Below, one piece after another: positions 33,068 to 41,871 of a DNA stretch of 64,000 bases. The stretch comes from Frateuria_A sp035944355 (GTDB lineage Bacteria; Pseudomonadota; Gammaproteobacteria; Xanthomonadales; Rhodanobacteraceae). How positions within the stretch are numbered: position 1 is the first letter of the stretch; every line of letters starts with the position of its first letter. The stretch lies in NCBI RefSeq assembly GCF_035944355.1, contig NZ_DASZBH010000014.1, positions 1 to 64,000 of the forward strand. The letters are read 5' to 3'. The notes beneath the pieces were generated by a model. That model was not told the DNA's origin. It saw only the letters and a list, made by a program, of their open reading frames with translations, and did not search any database. The translations under genes were made by a program, and so were the position numbers.

Positions 33068-34405
33068 ATGACGCCCGAGTTGATGTTCCCGACCACGCCA
33101 TCGACCGATGCCACACAGCGCAAGCTGATCGCCGGCATCGTCGTCGCCACGCTGGTGACCCTGGCCCTCGTGATCGCGGACCTGGCGAGCGGTGGCCGTC
33201 CCGACCCGCAGCCGTTGCGCGCCGCGGCCACCCTGCTCGATGGCTCCTGGCGATTCCACACGGGCGACGATCCTCGCTGGGCGAGCGCCGATGCGGACGA
33301 TAGCGGTTGGGAAACGGTCGACCTGACGGCTCCGCCGGGCAGCCACGATGGCGATGTAGGCCTGCCCGACTACGTCGGCGGATGGATGGCGCACGGCCAT
33401 CCCGGCTATCACGGCTACGCCTGGTATCGGCGCGCGGTGACGGTGCCGGCCGGACGAGCGACCTGGGACATCCTCGGCCCGACCTTGGTCGAGGACGGCT
33501 ACGAATTGTATTGGAACGGCCAGCTGCTGGGCGGCTCGGGCAGGCTCGGCCCGGACCCGCGCCTGGTCGGCACGCGGCCGTTGCGATTCGCCCTTCCCGC
33601 CGATGCGGCAGGCACCCGCGGCGTGCTCGCCGTGCGCACGTACATGCTCCCCAGTTCCGGCGTCAGCCCCGACGGCGGCGGCATGCACACCGCGCCCATG
33701 CTGGCGCCGCGCCCGACGAGCGATGCGCTGCATAGCGTGCAATGGCAGCGGACCATCGCCGGATACATCGCCGATGCGGTCGAGCCGGCCGCGATGCTGG
33801 CGCTGGTCGGCCTGGCGCTCGGGTACGGGGCCCGCAGCCGCCGCAAGGGCTTTCTGGCGTTTGCCTGCATCGCGCTGGTGCTCACCGCAGCCAGGCGCCT
33901 AGACAATGCGATCGTCGCGTGGACCGATCTGCAGGACCTGGCCACCTATACCTGGCTGGCCTCGGTGATGTGGATACCGACGCAGGCGGCCTGGGTGCTG
34001 GCCTGGAACCGCTGGTGCCTGCCCGCGTGGCGGAGCATCGACGTGCTGGCTGTCGCGCTGGGCATCGCCGGGATCGCCGGCGCCCTGGCCCATGCGGCGA
34101 CCTGGAGGAGCGTCTGTCGGCTCGGATCGATCGCGTTGTTCGTCCTGATCGGCGCGCGCATGATCCGCAACGGCCCGATGCGCGTCCTGGCGCTGGTCAC
34201 GCTGGCCTCGATCATGGCCTCGCTGTTCGGCGGCGAATTGCTCGACACGCTCGGCGTACCGGGCATCTGGTTCCCGTTCGGCATCGGCGTGGCTCGGACC
34301 CAGTACGTCTATGCGGTCGCCGTCCCGCTGCTGGCCATTCTGATCGTACGGACCTTGCGGCCAAAGACACTGGCGAGCGTCGTCGTGGCAACGGCGGCGG
34401 AGTGA
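33068..34405 (+). CDS. Membrane protein with extracytoplasmic jelly-roll-like domain
   Basis: The 445-residue protein starts at ATG 33068 (AGGA upstream). It has one membrane helix at about 20-40. A periplasmic domain (50-220) has LLDGSWRFHTGDDPRWASADADDSGWETVDLTAPPG, the pattern of GH2-like sugar-binding or 7TMR-DISM extracellular domains. About seven further helices follow (235-440). Proteins of this build often continue into a kinase or GGDEF domain, but here the chain ends after the membrane part. It may be a receptor without output or a carrier. It is divergent from the CGNR regulator and likely controlled by it. Confidence 0.6.
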   Translation: MTPELMFPTTPSTDATQRKLIAGIVVATLVTLALVIADLASGGRPDPQPLRAAATLLDGSWRFHTGDDPRWASADADDSGWETVDLTAPPGSHDGDVGLPDYVGGWMAHGHPGYHGYAWYRRAVTVPAGRATWDILGPTLVEDGYELYWNGQLLGGSGRLGPDPRLVGTRPLRFALPADAAGTRGVLAVRTYMLPSSGVSPDGGGMHTAPMLAPRPTSDALHSVQWQRTIAGYIADAVEPAAMLALVGLALGYGARSRRKGFLAFACIALVLTAARRLDNAIVAWTDLQDLATYTWLASVMWIPTQAAWVLAWNRWCLPAWRSIDVLAVALGIAGIAGALAHAATWRSVCRLGSIALFVLIGARMIRNGPMRVLALVTLASIMASLFGGELLDTLGVPGIWFPFGIGVARTQYVYAVAVPLLAILIVRTLRPKTLASVVVATAAE

Positions 34406-34624
34406 CCGCTCGGGCAGCGTGCCACGCGAAGCTCGAGAGCGCGCCGTCCGATCGCGCACGACGCCGGCCCGGGGCTTGCTCGTGCAACACTGTCCGCGCG
34501 TGTTGCCAGAATCGAATGAGGCGAGCACTGGCGGGGCCGGATACGCGGCGAAGCCTCGGCCTCGCGTTTGCGCGGGTCATTCGATGGAGCAGCGCACAAC
34601 CTTTTCCCCTTGCCGGAGAAACCT

Positions 34625-35596
34625 GTGTCTCGAGTGGTCGTGATCGGCGGAAGTGGGCACATCGGCGCCTACCTCATTCCGGCGCTGGTGGAGCAAGCAC
34701 ACGAGGTGTTCAACATCAGCCGCGGACTGGCCGGGAGATACCGGCCGCACTCCTCCTGGAAGTCGGTGAAGCAGGTCACCATCGACCGGACGGCCGCGGA
34801 AAGTTCGGGAGCGTTCGGCCCGGCCGTGGCCGACCTCCGGCCCGACGTCGTGATCGACCTCATTTCCTTCGATCTGCCGAGCACGCGCAGCCTGGTCGAG
34901 GCTCTGCGCGGAACCGTCGAGCACTTCCTGCATTGCGGAACGATCTGGGTCTACGGCCACAACGCGACCGTGCCGACCGACGAAACCGCCCCACCGAACC
35001 CCATCTGCGACTACGGCACCCAAAAGGCCGCCATCGAGGCGTGGTTGCTGAGCGAGTCGCGCCGCACGGGCTTTCCCGCCACGGTGTTCCGGCCTGGCCA
35101 CATCGTGGGGCCGGGCTGGGTACCGATCGGCCCGTACGGCAACATCGACAAGAACGTGTTTTCCGCCATGGCCCGCGGCGACCGGATCACGCTGCCGAAC
35201 TTCGGGCTGGAAACGCTGCACCACGTACACGCCGACGACGTCGCGCAATTCGTTCTACGGGCCATGGCCGACAGGTCGGCCTGCGTGGGCGAGACCTTCA
35301 ACGTCGTCTCGGAGAAAGCGCTGAACCTGCGCGGCTACGCCGAGTCGATGTTCCGCTGGTTCGGCATGGAACCGGACATTCGCTATCAGCCGTTCGACCA
35401 GTGGAGGACCGCGCTCACCCCGTCAAAGGCACACGAAGCCTGGGAACACATCGCGCGAAGCTCGTGCATGTCCATGGAAAAGGCGCGCCGCCGCCTCGGT
35501 TACCAGCCTCGATACACGAGCCTGGCGGCCATACAGGAGTCGGTCTCGGCGCTGATCGCCGCCGGCGAGCTGCCCTGTCCGGATGCGTGGAAGTAG
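34625..35596 (+). CDS. NAD-dependent epimerase/dehydratase family protein
   Basis: The 323-residue protein starts at GTG 34625 with GGAG 7 bp before it. The Rossmann motif VVVIGGSGHIGAYL is at the N-terminus. The middle part has FLHCGTIWVYGHN and a YGTQKAAIEAWLL segment, which holds the Y-x-x-x-K active-site pair. Later FRPGHIVGPGW and LETLHHVHADDVAQFV are typical of extended SDR sugar-nucleotide or isoprenoid epimerases. The substrate is not predictable. It is probably monocistronic. Confidence 0.82.
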   Translation: MSRVVVIGGSGHIGAYLIPALVEQAHEVFNISRGLAGRYRPHSSWKSVKQVTIDRTAAESSGAFGPAVADLRPDVVIDLISFDLPSTRSLVEALRGTVEHFLHCGTIWVYGHNATVPTDETAPPNPICDYGTQKAAIEAWLLSESRRTGFPATVFRPGHIVGPGWVPIGPYGNIDKNVFSAMARGDRITLPNFGLETLHHVHADDVAQFVLRAMADRSACVGETFNVVSEKALNLRGYAESMFRWFGMEPDIRYQPFDQWRTALTPSKAHEAWEHIARSSCMSMEKARRRLGYQPRYTSLAAIQESVSALIAAGELPCPDAWK

Positions 35597-35614
35597 ACGG
35601 TCCCGCCTGCAGTA

Positions 35615-36460
35615 CTAAACGATGGGCACCTGGCTCACGTTGTTTCTCGGATCCATCCAGAACGCCTCGTTGACGAAGCGGGCGAAGATTTCGCGAGGCA
35701 GGATCGAGGTGCGCTCGATCGGCTCGACCTTCGGGCGCACGGTATGCAGCCCGGGCATGCCGACCCGTGCGTCGAACTCGTCCGCGTGGAAGGCGATGCG
35801 GTCGAAGTCATGTTCGAACCAGGGTTCGCCGATGAACTGGTACACCGCGCGCATGGCGGCGGAAGGGTTGCGCACCAGGCTCTCGTAGGTCAGCAACAGC
35901 AGGTGGCCGGGAGCGTACTGGCCATAGAACGCGTCCTTGGTCGCCTGGAAGGCGAACCCCACCATGCCGCGCGGATCGGTCAGCGCTTCCACGCGCGAGT
36001 AAACGGTCGTGTTGGTATCGAAGCGGAACACCTTGCTGACGCCGACCGGATGCTTACGCACCAATCGCTCCATGCTGTCGAGCACCCACGGAAGCTGGCG
36101 CACGCAGGCGATGACCCTGGCGTCCGGAAACAGCGTCTCGAGCAATGGCATCCGGCTGCACCACAGCCGGCTCGTGTCGAACACGACCCCGGCGTCCGCC
36201 TGCCCGGCGTAGAAGTTCTCCACCAGCCCGCGCAGCATCGAGACGCGCTGCTCGTCGGAGACGTCGAAGGAAAAATCGTTCTTGCTGCTGGCTTCCGCGA
36301 TCACCACGCCCATGATGTCGGCCAGCGGGCTGGTCATGCCTGCGCGAAAGCGCGGGTTCTGGTTGAGGATCGCGGCCAGCAGCGTGCTGCCGGAACGCGG
36401 CAGCCCGGAGATGAAGTGGAATTTGCGGGCCGGCTTTGCGACGTCGTGGGCGGCGGGCAT
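35615..36460 (-). CDS. Sulfotransferase family protein
   Basis: The 281-residue protein carries the PAPS-binding P-loop FISGLPRSGSTLLAAILNQNP (15-35). The later 3'-phosphate-binding region is VIACVRQLPWVLDSMERL, with an Arg before the Ser of the second motif, and LLLLTYESLVRNP follows. This is the arrangement of cytosolic-type bacterial sulfotransferases that transfer sulfate to small molecules, glycans or tyrosine. The acceptor is unknown. No PAPS synthesis genes (cysDNC) are nearby. Confidence 0.85.
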   Translation of the reverse strand: MPAAHDVAKPARKFHFISGLPRSGSTLLAAILNQNPRFRAGMTSPLADIMGVVIAEASSKNDFSFDVSDEQRVSMLRGLVENFYAGQADAGVVFDTSRLWCSRMPLLETLFPDARVIACVRQLPWVLDSMERLVRKHPVGVSKVFRFDTNTTVYSRVEALTDPRGMVGFAFQATKDAFYGQYAPGHLLLLTYESLVRNPSAAMRAVYQFIGEPWFEHDFDRIAFHADEFDARVGMPGLHTVRPKVEPIERTSILPREIFARFVNEAFWMDPRNNVSQVPIV

Positions 36461-36538
36461 GCGGGCATTCCCCTTGGAACGATGATGTGGATGGCGAGAG
36501 GGCCCGTCGGGCCGTCTGCCGATGGTACGCCGGACGGG

Positions 36539-37546
36539 CTACGCGACGGGCGCCGTCGAGGCGCGGATGCGCATCTGGTAGTCGACCTCGACCATCCTCG
36601 CCTCGCCTTTGTTAAGCACGCGAAGCAGCAGCTCCCGCGTGGCGCGGCCGCCCATCTCACGCACGGGCTGGTGGATGGTGGTGAGCGGCGGCCAGACTTG
36701 CGTCGCAATGGTGGTGTCGTCGAACCCGCAGATGGAAATGTCGTGCGGGATGGACACGCCGGCTTCCGCGGCTGCCCAGATCGCGCCGACGGCCATGTCG
36801 TCGTCGGCCGCGAAGATGGCGGTCGGCCGATGGGGCAATGCCAGCAACTGCCGCATCGCCGCCACGCCGGACTCGAAGGAAAAACGGCCCTGGACCATGT
36901 ACGCGGGGTCTTCCTGCAGGCCTGCGCGCCGGAGGCCGTCGCGATAGCCGGCCAGGCGCCAGATGCCGGCGCCGTGTTCGGGATCGCCCAGGATGTGCGC
37001 GATGCGGCGATGACCCAGCGACACCAGGTGATCCACCATCGCCGCCGCCGCTTCGCGCTCGCGCAGCATCACGCCGATGCATCCTTCGGGATGACGGGGA
37101 GCGATCGATGCGTACGGCAGATCGTTCTTGCGCAGGCAGTCGAGCAACGGCGCGTGATCGGTGAGCGGCGGCGTAAGGATCAGGCCGTCGGGTCGATGGC
37201 GCGACAGGATGTCCTCCACCCGGTCGACGAAATCCGGCGCGGCCGATACCAGCGGCTGCACCATCATGCTGTAGTGCTGCGCCTCGCAGGCTTCCAGCAC
37301 ACCGGCTTGCACCTCCATGATGTAGCTGGGCGAACGGTTGTCGTACAGCAGGCCGATCATGAAGGAACGGTTGGCCGCCAGGCTGCGCGCCGAGGTGAGC
37401 GGCCGGTAGTTGAGCGCGGCGACGGCGGCCACGACGCGCTCACGCATCGATTGGCTCACGTTCGGATCGTTGTTGAGCACCCGCGAAATGGTCTTCTTCG
37501 ACGTCCCTACGGTGCGGGCGACGTCACTGATTGTCACGCGCGTCAT
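36539..37546 (-). CDS. LacI-family transcriptional regulator of the amino-sugar locus
   Basis: The 335-residue protein has the LacI helix-turn-helix at its start (VTISDVARTVGTSKKTISRVLNNDPNVSQSMRERV) and the hinge helix ending NYRPLTSARSLAANRS. The periplasmic-binding-protein-like effector core follows (LIGLLYDNRSPSYIMEVQAGVLEAC ... FAADDDMAVGAIWAAAEAGVSIPHDISICGFDD). Its gene begins 15 bp after the exo-beta-glucosaminidase stop, so it is the last gene of that operon. It is expected to repress the operon until an amino sugar or its phosphate binds. The operator sequence was not identified. Confidence 0.92.
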   Translation of the reverse strand: MTRVTISDVARTVGTSKKTISRVLNNDPNVSQSMRERVVAAVAALNYRPLTSARSLAANRSFMIGLLYDNRSPSYIMEVQAGVLEACEAQHYSMMVQPLVSAAPDFVDRVEDILSRHRPDGLILTPPLTDHAPLLDCLRKNDLPYASIAPRHPEGCIGVMLREREAAAAMVDHLVSLGHRRIAHILGDPEHGAGIWRLAGYRDGLRRAGLQEDPAYMVQGRFSFESGVAAMRQLLALPHRPTAIFAADDDMAVGAIWAAAEAGVSIPHDISICGFDDTTIATQVWPPLTTIHQPVREMGGRATRELLLRVLNKGEARMVEVDYQMRIRASTAPVA

Positions 37547-37561
37547 GGACGTCCGTTCCGG

Positions 37562-40291
37562 TCAGGGGTTCTTGTCCTGCGATGCGCCCGCCCCGCCCTG
37601 CACGGCGATGGGGAAGCTGCGGGCCGGAGCATTCCATCCGCTCACTTCGACCACCGGGGCGGCGATCCCCTGCCCCGCGTATTTCGCCGTCAGGGTGAGC
37701 GATTCGCCGGGCCACAGGGTGACGTCGTTGTCGCTCCACAGGATGGGTGTCACGGGGTGGCCTCCTGCGGACGGCTTGATCGACACGTGCTGGAACAGGC
37801 CGACGCCCTTGGATGATACCGGAACCGCCAGGGTGACCGTCACCGTGTCCTGCGCTCCCTCGTGTCGCAGCGTCGCCCGCACGTCGCTCGTGGCGGCGGG
37901 CAGCGACTGCAACGGGGTCAGGTCCGCGTATTGGGTCAGCGGCGTGAGGTACCAGTTCGAATGCGCCCAGTCGAGCTGGTCAGGCCGGGTCGAGAGCCAG
38001 TACACGTTGCGGCTGATCGGCTCGCCCGCAGCCGATGCGAGATCGAGTTCCACGAAATAGACGCGGGACAGGCCGCTCAGTGTCGGCAGCGTCAGCAACT
38101 GGCGCGTGCCGTTGCCGGCCAGGTCGACACCGTCGACGCGCCGCTCGTAGCGCACGCTGCCATCCAGATGGCGCACACGGATGCGCGCCTGCAGTCCATG
38201 CTCGTCGTTGAGCGTCTGGTTGACCAGCACGATCGCGCGCGTGTCGTACGCGTACTGGATGTGCACCGGCTCGTTGGCCTTCTTGGCGCCGAAGTAGCTG
38301 CCGGCCGGATTCAGGAAGTAGTCGTACAGGTGCCAGTGCAGCGACGGCCAGGCGTTGTTGAGCATCCAGTAGATCACGCCGGTCGACGGGTTGGCCGCGT
38401 CCCTGTGCGCGTTGTACGCCTCGAACTGGGCGCGCGTGTTGTCGTAGTTGTCCAGCTGAGCCTTGGCGACATAGTCCTCCAGGCCAGCGGGCGGGCCGTA
38501 GCGGCTGGCCAGCGCCTTGTCGAACGGCGCGATGCTCGCGAAGGTCGACCAGTCGGCCGAGGCGTGATACTGGCGCGCCTGCGGATACTTCCACAGCGCT
38601 TCGAGTTCCTGCGGGGACAGCATGCGGGTCAGGTCTTCGAGCCGCGGAATGTCCGCGCCGGCGCTGGTTTCGGAATTGAAGCCGAAGGCGCCGCCCTGCT
38701 GGCCGGCGTACCAGTACGCCGGCGGCACCCACGCGTAGGGGCCGGTCATCTTCATGCCGGAAGGGCCGGTTTCCGCCGTGGCCTGGGCCGCGGCCGCCGC
38801 GATGACCGGCATCGTCCAGTCTTCCGCCTGCAGCGTGTCGACGTATGTCTTCGCGAGCGCGGCCGCAGGGGCATTGTCGCTGCCGATCAGGAAACCGATC
38901 ACGGAGGGATGGTTGCGCAGCAGGCGCGCCTCGCTGGCCATCGAGGCCTGGGCCACCTGCATGTCCGCCGCGTCCCACGGCGCGCCGCCGGTCTTGGCCG
39001 CCGACTCCCATTTGTCGCAGCACTCCCAGCCGGCCAGCACCATGACGCCGTCGCGATCGGCCAATGCGTAGAAGCGCTCGCTCTCCAGCTTGCCTTCGCT
39101 GCGGATGGTATTGAGACCCAGGTTGCGGACGTAGCTGAACTCGGCCTCCATGCGCGCAGGGTCGTCGCGCAGGAACATGTCCGGCGCCCAGCCCGCACCG
39201 CGGATGAGGACGGGCTTGCCGTTGACGACGAACTGGCGGTAGCCCTGCCTGGTCAGGCGGGAGCTGACGCTGCGGATGCCGAAGCTCGCGCTCGCGCGGT
39301 CGGAAGTCGCGCCGTCGACACGGGCGGACAACTGCAAGGCGTACAGCGGGTGCGCGCCCATGCCGGCCGGCCACCAGACCTTCGGATGGCTCAGGTCGAG
39401 CCCGGAATCGGTCTGCGGCGTGAACGACACGGTCTGGGTCTGACCCGGGGCAAGACGGATCGTCCGCCGCAGCGGCACGCCGGCGACCTCGCCCGCGATG
39501 GTCGCCTCGTGCGCCGCCGTATCGAGATTGCGCGCGTCCACCTTGACGGTCAGCGCGGCACGCCCGAGGTCGGGCAGCGACAGGTCGGACGTGACGTGCG
39601 CGAAGCGCAGCTGCACCGGTCCGGTCTGCAGGATGTCCACGCCGCGCCACGGTCCCATGTTGTTGTCCGGCGGCGTAGGGTTCCAGTCGACCCAGCCGAT
39701 CGACAGGCTCCGCCTGGGATCGGCCGGATGCACCTGCAATGCCAGGACGTTGCGGCCGGCATGGACCCAGCGCGTGACGTCGAACTCGTGCACGGGATAG
39801 GCGCCGGCGAGGTGCGCCTGGTCGGCGACCAGATGGCCGTTCACCCACACGTCGGCGCTCGCGATCATGCCGTTGCTGCGCAGCAGCGTGTGCCGTCCCT
39901 GCGCGGTCGAGGCAAGGGTGAACTCGGTGCGGTACCACCAGGGATTCACGAACAGCGTGCCGCTGGCATCGGGTGCCTGCACCGCCCGCAGGTTGTCGCT
40001 GTAGAAGACGTCCTTGTAGAGGCCGTTCTCCAGCAAACCCGCCATCACCGTGGCGCGACCGCTCGTCGGGTACCAGCCGTCGGTGGAAAAGGCGGGCGTG
40101 GAAATCTCGGCACCTCCCTGTTGCGCCTTGTCGGTGGACTGGATCAGCCATCGGGCCACGGTCGTCGTCGAGCCTGGGCGGCTGTCCACCGGCGTGGGCG
40201 CATAGGCGGTCGCGGCGCGTGCGAGCGGCGCGGCGGCCGCCGCCGCCAACGCGACCGTCGCCAGGAACAGGGTTGTGGTCGGGTTTCGCAT
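37562..40291 (-). CDS. csxA: Exo-beta-D-glucosaminidase (GH2, CsxA type)
   Basis: The 909-residue secreted protein (signal peptide 1-26, ending ARA) starts at ATG 40291, only 4 bp after the permease stop. GH2 layout: N-terminal jelly roll (to about 240), immunoglobulin-like domain, TIM barrel (about 350-640) and further beta domains. The acid/base is D472 in IGSDNAP and the nucleophile E541 in FNSETSAGADIP. This GSD/NSETSAG pairing distinguishes exo-beta-glucosaminidases from beta-mannosidases, which use NE at the first place. It removes GlcN from the non-reducing end of chitosan oligomers. The location is periplasmic or outside the cell. Confidence 0.9.
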   Translation of the reverse strand: MRNPTTTLFLATVALAAAAAAPLARAATAYAPTPVDSRPGSTTTVARWLIQSTDKAQQGGAEISTPAFSTDGWYPTSGRATVMAGLLENGLYKDVFYSDNLRAVQAPDASGTLFVNPWWYRTEFTLASTAQGRHTLLRSNGMIASADVWVNGHLVADQAHLAGAYPVHEFDVTRWVHAGRNVLALQVHPADPRRSLSIGWVDWNPTPPDNNMGPWRGVDILQTGPVQLRFAHVTSDLSLPDLGRAALTVKVDARNLDTAAHEATIAGEVAGVPLRRTIRLAPGQTQTVSFTPQTDSGLDLSHPKVWWPAGMGAHPLYALQLSARVDGATSDRASASFGIRSVSSRLTRQGYRQFVVNGKPVLIRGAGWAPDMFLRDDPARMEAEFSYVRNLGLNTIRSEGKLESERFYALADRDGVMVLAGWECCDKWESAAKTGGAPWDAADMQVAQASMASEARLLRNHPSVIGFLIGSDNAPAAALAKTYVDTLQAEDWTMPVIAAAAAQATAETGPSGMKMTGPYAWVPPAYWYAGQQGGAFGFNSETSAGADIPRLEDLTRMLSPQELEALWKYPQARQYHASADWSTFASIAPFDKALASRYGPPAGLEDYVAKAQLDNYDNTRAQFEAYNAHRDAANPSTGVIYWMLNNAWPSLHWHLYDYFLNPAGSYFGAKKANEPVHIQYAYDTRAIVLVNQTLNDEHGLQARIRVRHLDGSVRYERRVDGVDLAGNGTRQLLTLPTLSGLSRVYFVELDLASAAGEPISRNVYWLSTRPDQLDWAHSNWYLTPLTQYADLTPLQSLPAATSDVRATLRHEGAQDTVTVTLAVPVSSKGVGLFQHVSIKPSAGGHPVTPILWSDNDVTLWPGESLTLTAKYAGQGIAAPVVEVSGWNAPARSFPIAVQGGAGASQDKNP

Positions 40292-40295
40292 GGCG

Positions 40296-41681
40296 TCATT
40301 CGCCCCCAAGATAGGCTTCGTGTACTTCCGCGGACGCGAACGGCCACGATCGGTTGATCCTCGCCCAGATCGCAAACACCACCAGTCCGGCGAGGATCCA
40401 CGCGCCGGACAGAATCAGGGCCGAGCGGGACGCCGACAGGTAGACATAGATCCACCCCACCAGGGCGATCACGCAAGGCACCGGATACAGCCATTGCCTG
40501 TAGGGCCGACGGAGTTCCGGCTGGCGCTTGCGCAACGCCACCAGCGCGGCGATCTGCGCGATGAACTGCACGACGATCGTCGCGGCCAACAGCATGTTGA
40601 TGACTTCGGTCAGGTCGAAGAACGTGCCGATCGCCGTCACGACGCCCATCGTGAGCAGGGCCACGTGCGGAAAGCCGTGCTTCGCATGCAGCTTGCCGAA
40701 AACCGACAGGAACACTTTTTCGTGCGCCGCCTGATAAGGCACGCGCGAGCCTCCGAGCAGGCCGGCGAAGACCGAAGCGAACGCTGTCACGATGATGAGG
40801 ATGGTCACGACCGAGGCGGCCAGGTGGCCCCAGCTGCGCTCCACCACCAGCGACGCGACCGATTTGGATTGCGCGATCTCCTGCCACGGCGCCACGCCGA
40901 GCACGCTGATGTTGAGGATGAGATAGACCACCATCATCGCGATGATCGAAATGATGATGGAGCCCGGCATCGTCCGGCCCGGATCGCGCAGCTCGTCGCC
41001 CATGTAGGCGGTGGTGAAATAGCCCAGGTAATCGTAGATGCCGAGGATGAGCCCCGCGCCCAGCCCCACGAAGAAATGCGGCCCGATGGCGCCGGCCGGA
41101 TAGGCGAAGGCGAAGGCCGGGTGGAAGTCCCAGAAGCCGGCAGCCGACACGCCGACGACGGAGAGCAGCATGATCACCCAGAGCGCGATCGTGATGACCC
41201 TGATCGATTCGATCCGCCGGTACAGCAGCAAGGTGACCAGGCCTGTCGCGGCCAGGCTGATCAGATGTTGCGGCCACCAGCCCAGGTGCGGAAAGAAGTA
41301 CCCGAGGTACTCGACCATGCCGATGATGCCGGTGGACATCAGCAAGGGGATCGTCAACAGCACCGTCCAGATGAACAGGAAGGGCATCAGCTTGCCGGTT
41401 CGATACTGGAACGCTTCGCGCAGATAGACATAGGTTCCGCCGGAGCCGGGCATGGCCGCGCCCAGTTCGGCCCAGACCATCCCGTCCGCCACCGCGAGGA
41501 TGGCGCCGGCGATCCAGCCGATCACCGCCTGCGGCCCGCCCATGGTGGCGACCATGATGGGGATGGTGATGAACGGACCGATCCCGCACATCTGGGTCAT
41601 GTTGATCGCCGTTCCCGAAAACAGGCCGATGGAACGGTGGAAGTTGCCGTCGCGGGTGGAGCGGTTGTCGTTGGCCTGCAT
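40296..41681 (-). CDS. APC-superfamily permease, candidate amino-sugar importer
   Basis: The 461-residue protein from ATG 41681 has about 12 membrane segments and the amino acid/polyamine-organocation look: GLFSGTAINMTQMCGIGPFITIPIMVATMGGPQAVIGWIAGAILAVADGMVWAELGAAMPGSGGTYVYLREAF. The first helix has the unwound GIGPF and the later AELGAAMPGSGG loop of the APC family. Known members carry amino acids or amines. Its position between a TonB receptor and an exo-glucosaminidase suggests glucosamine or another amino sugar as substrate; this is inference from context. No other inner-membrane sugar carrier is in the cluster. Confidence 0.85.
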   Translation of the reverse strand: MQANDNRSTRDGNFHRSIGLFSGTAINMTQMCGIGPFITIPIMVATMGGPQAVIGWIAGAILAVADGMVWAELGAAMPGSGGTYVYLREAFQYRTGKLMPFLFIWTVLLTIPLLMSTGIIGMVEYLGYFFPHLGWWPQHLISLAATGLVTLLLYRRIESIRVITIALWVIMLLSVVGVSAAGFWDFHPAFAFAYPAGAIGPHFFVGLGAGLILGIYDYLGYFTTAYMGDELRDPGRTMPGSIIISIIAMMVVYLILNISVLGVAPWQEIAQSKSVASLVVERSWGHLAASVVTILIIVTAFASVFAGLLGGSRVPYQAAHEKVFLSVFGKLHAKHGFPHVALLTMGVVTAIGTFFDLTEVINMLLAATIVVQFIAQIAALVALRKRQPELRRPYRQWLYPVPCVIALVGWIYVYLSASRSALILSGAWILAGLVVFAIWARINRSWPFASAEVHEAYLGGE

Positions 41682-41871
41682 GTCAGCCTTGCCGTGGTCG
41701 GGATGCGGTCGCGTGGGTGATGGGAGAGCTTGGGCATCGTGCACGGACGCGGGCGCAGCGCGCGCCCACGTCACGCATGAGCCCCTTCATGCGCTCTCGG
41801 AAAAGGCTCGGCCTGGGTGAAGCGCCGCCCGTCCCGTCCCAGGAAAGCACGGCGCGGAAGGCCCACTTCGG

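Noticed and set aside
37862..40357. Plus-strand open frame of 831 codons across the exo-beta-glucosaminidase gene
   Set aside because: It lies opposite a gene with clear GH2 motifs. Composition is Arg/Val/Gly-rich with no motif, typical of antisense frames in GC-rich DNA.
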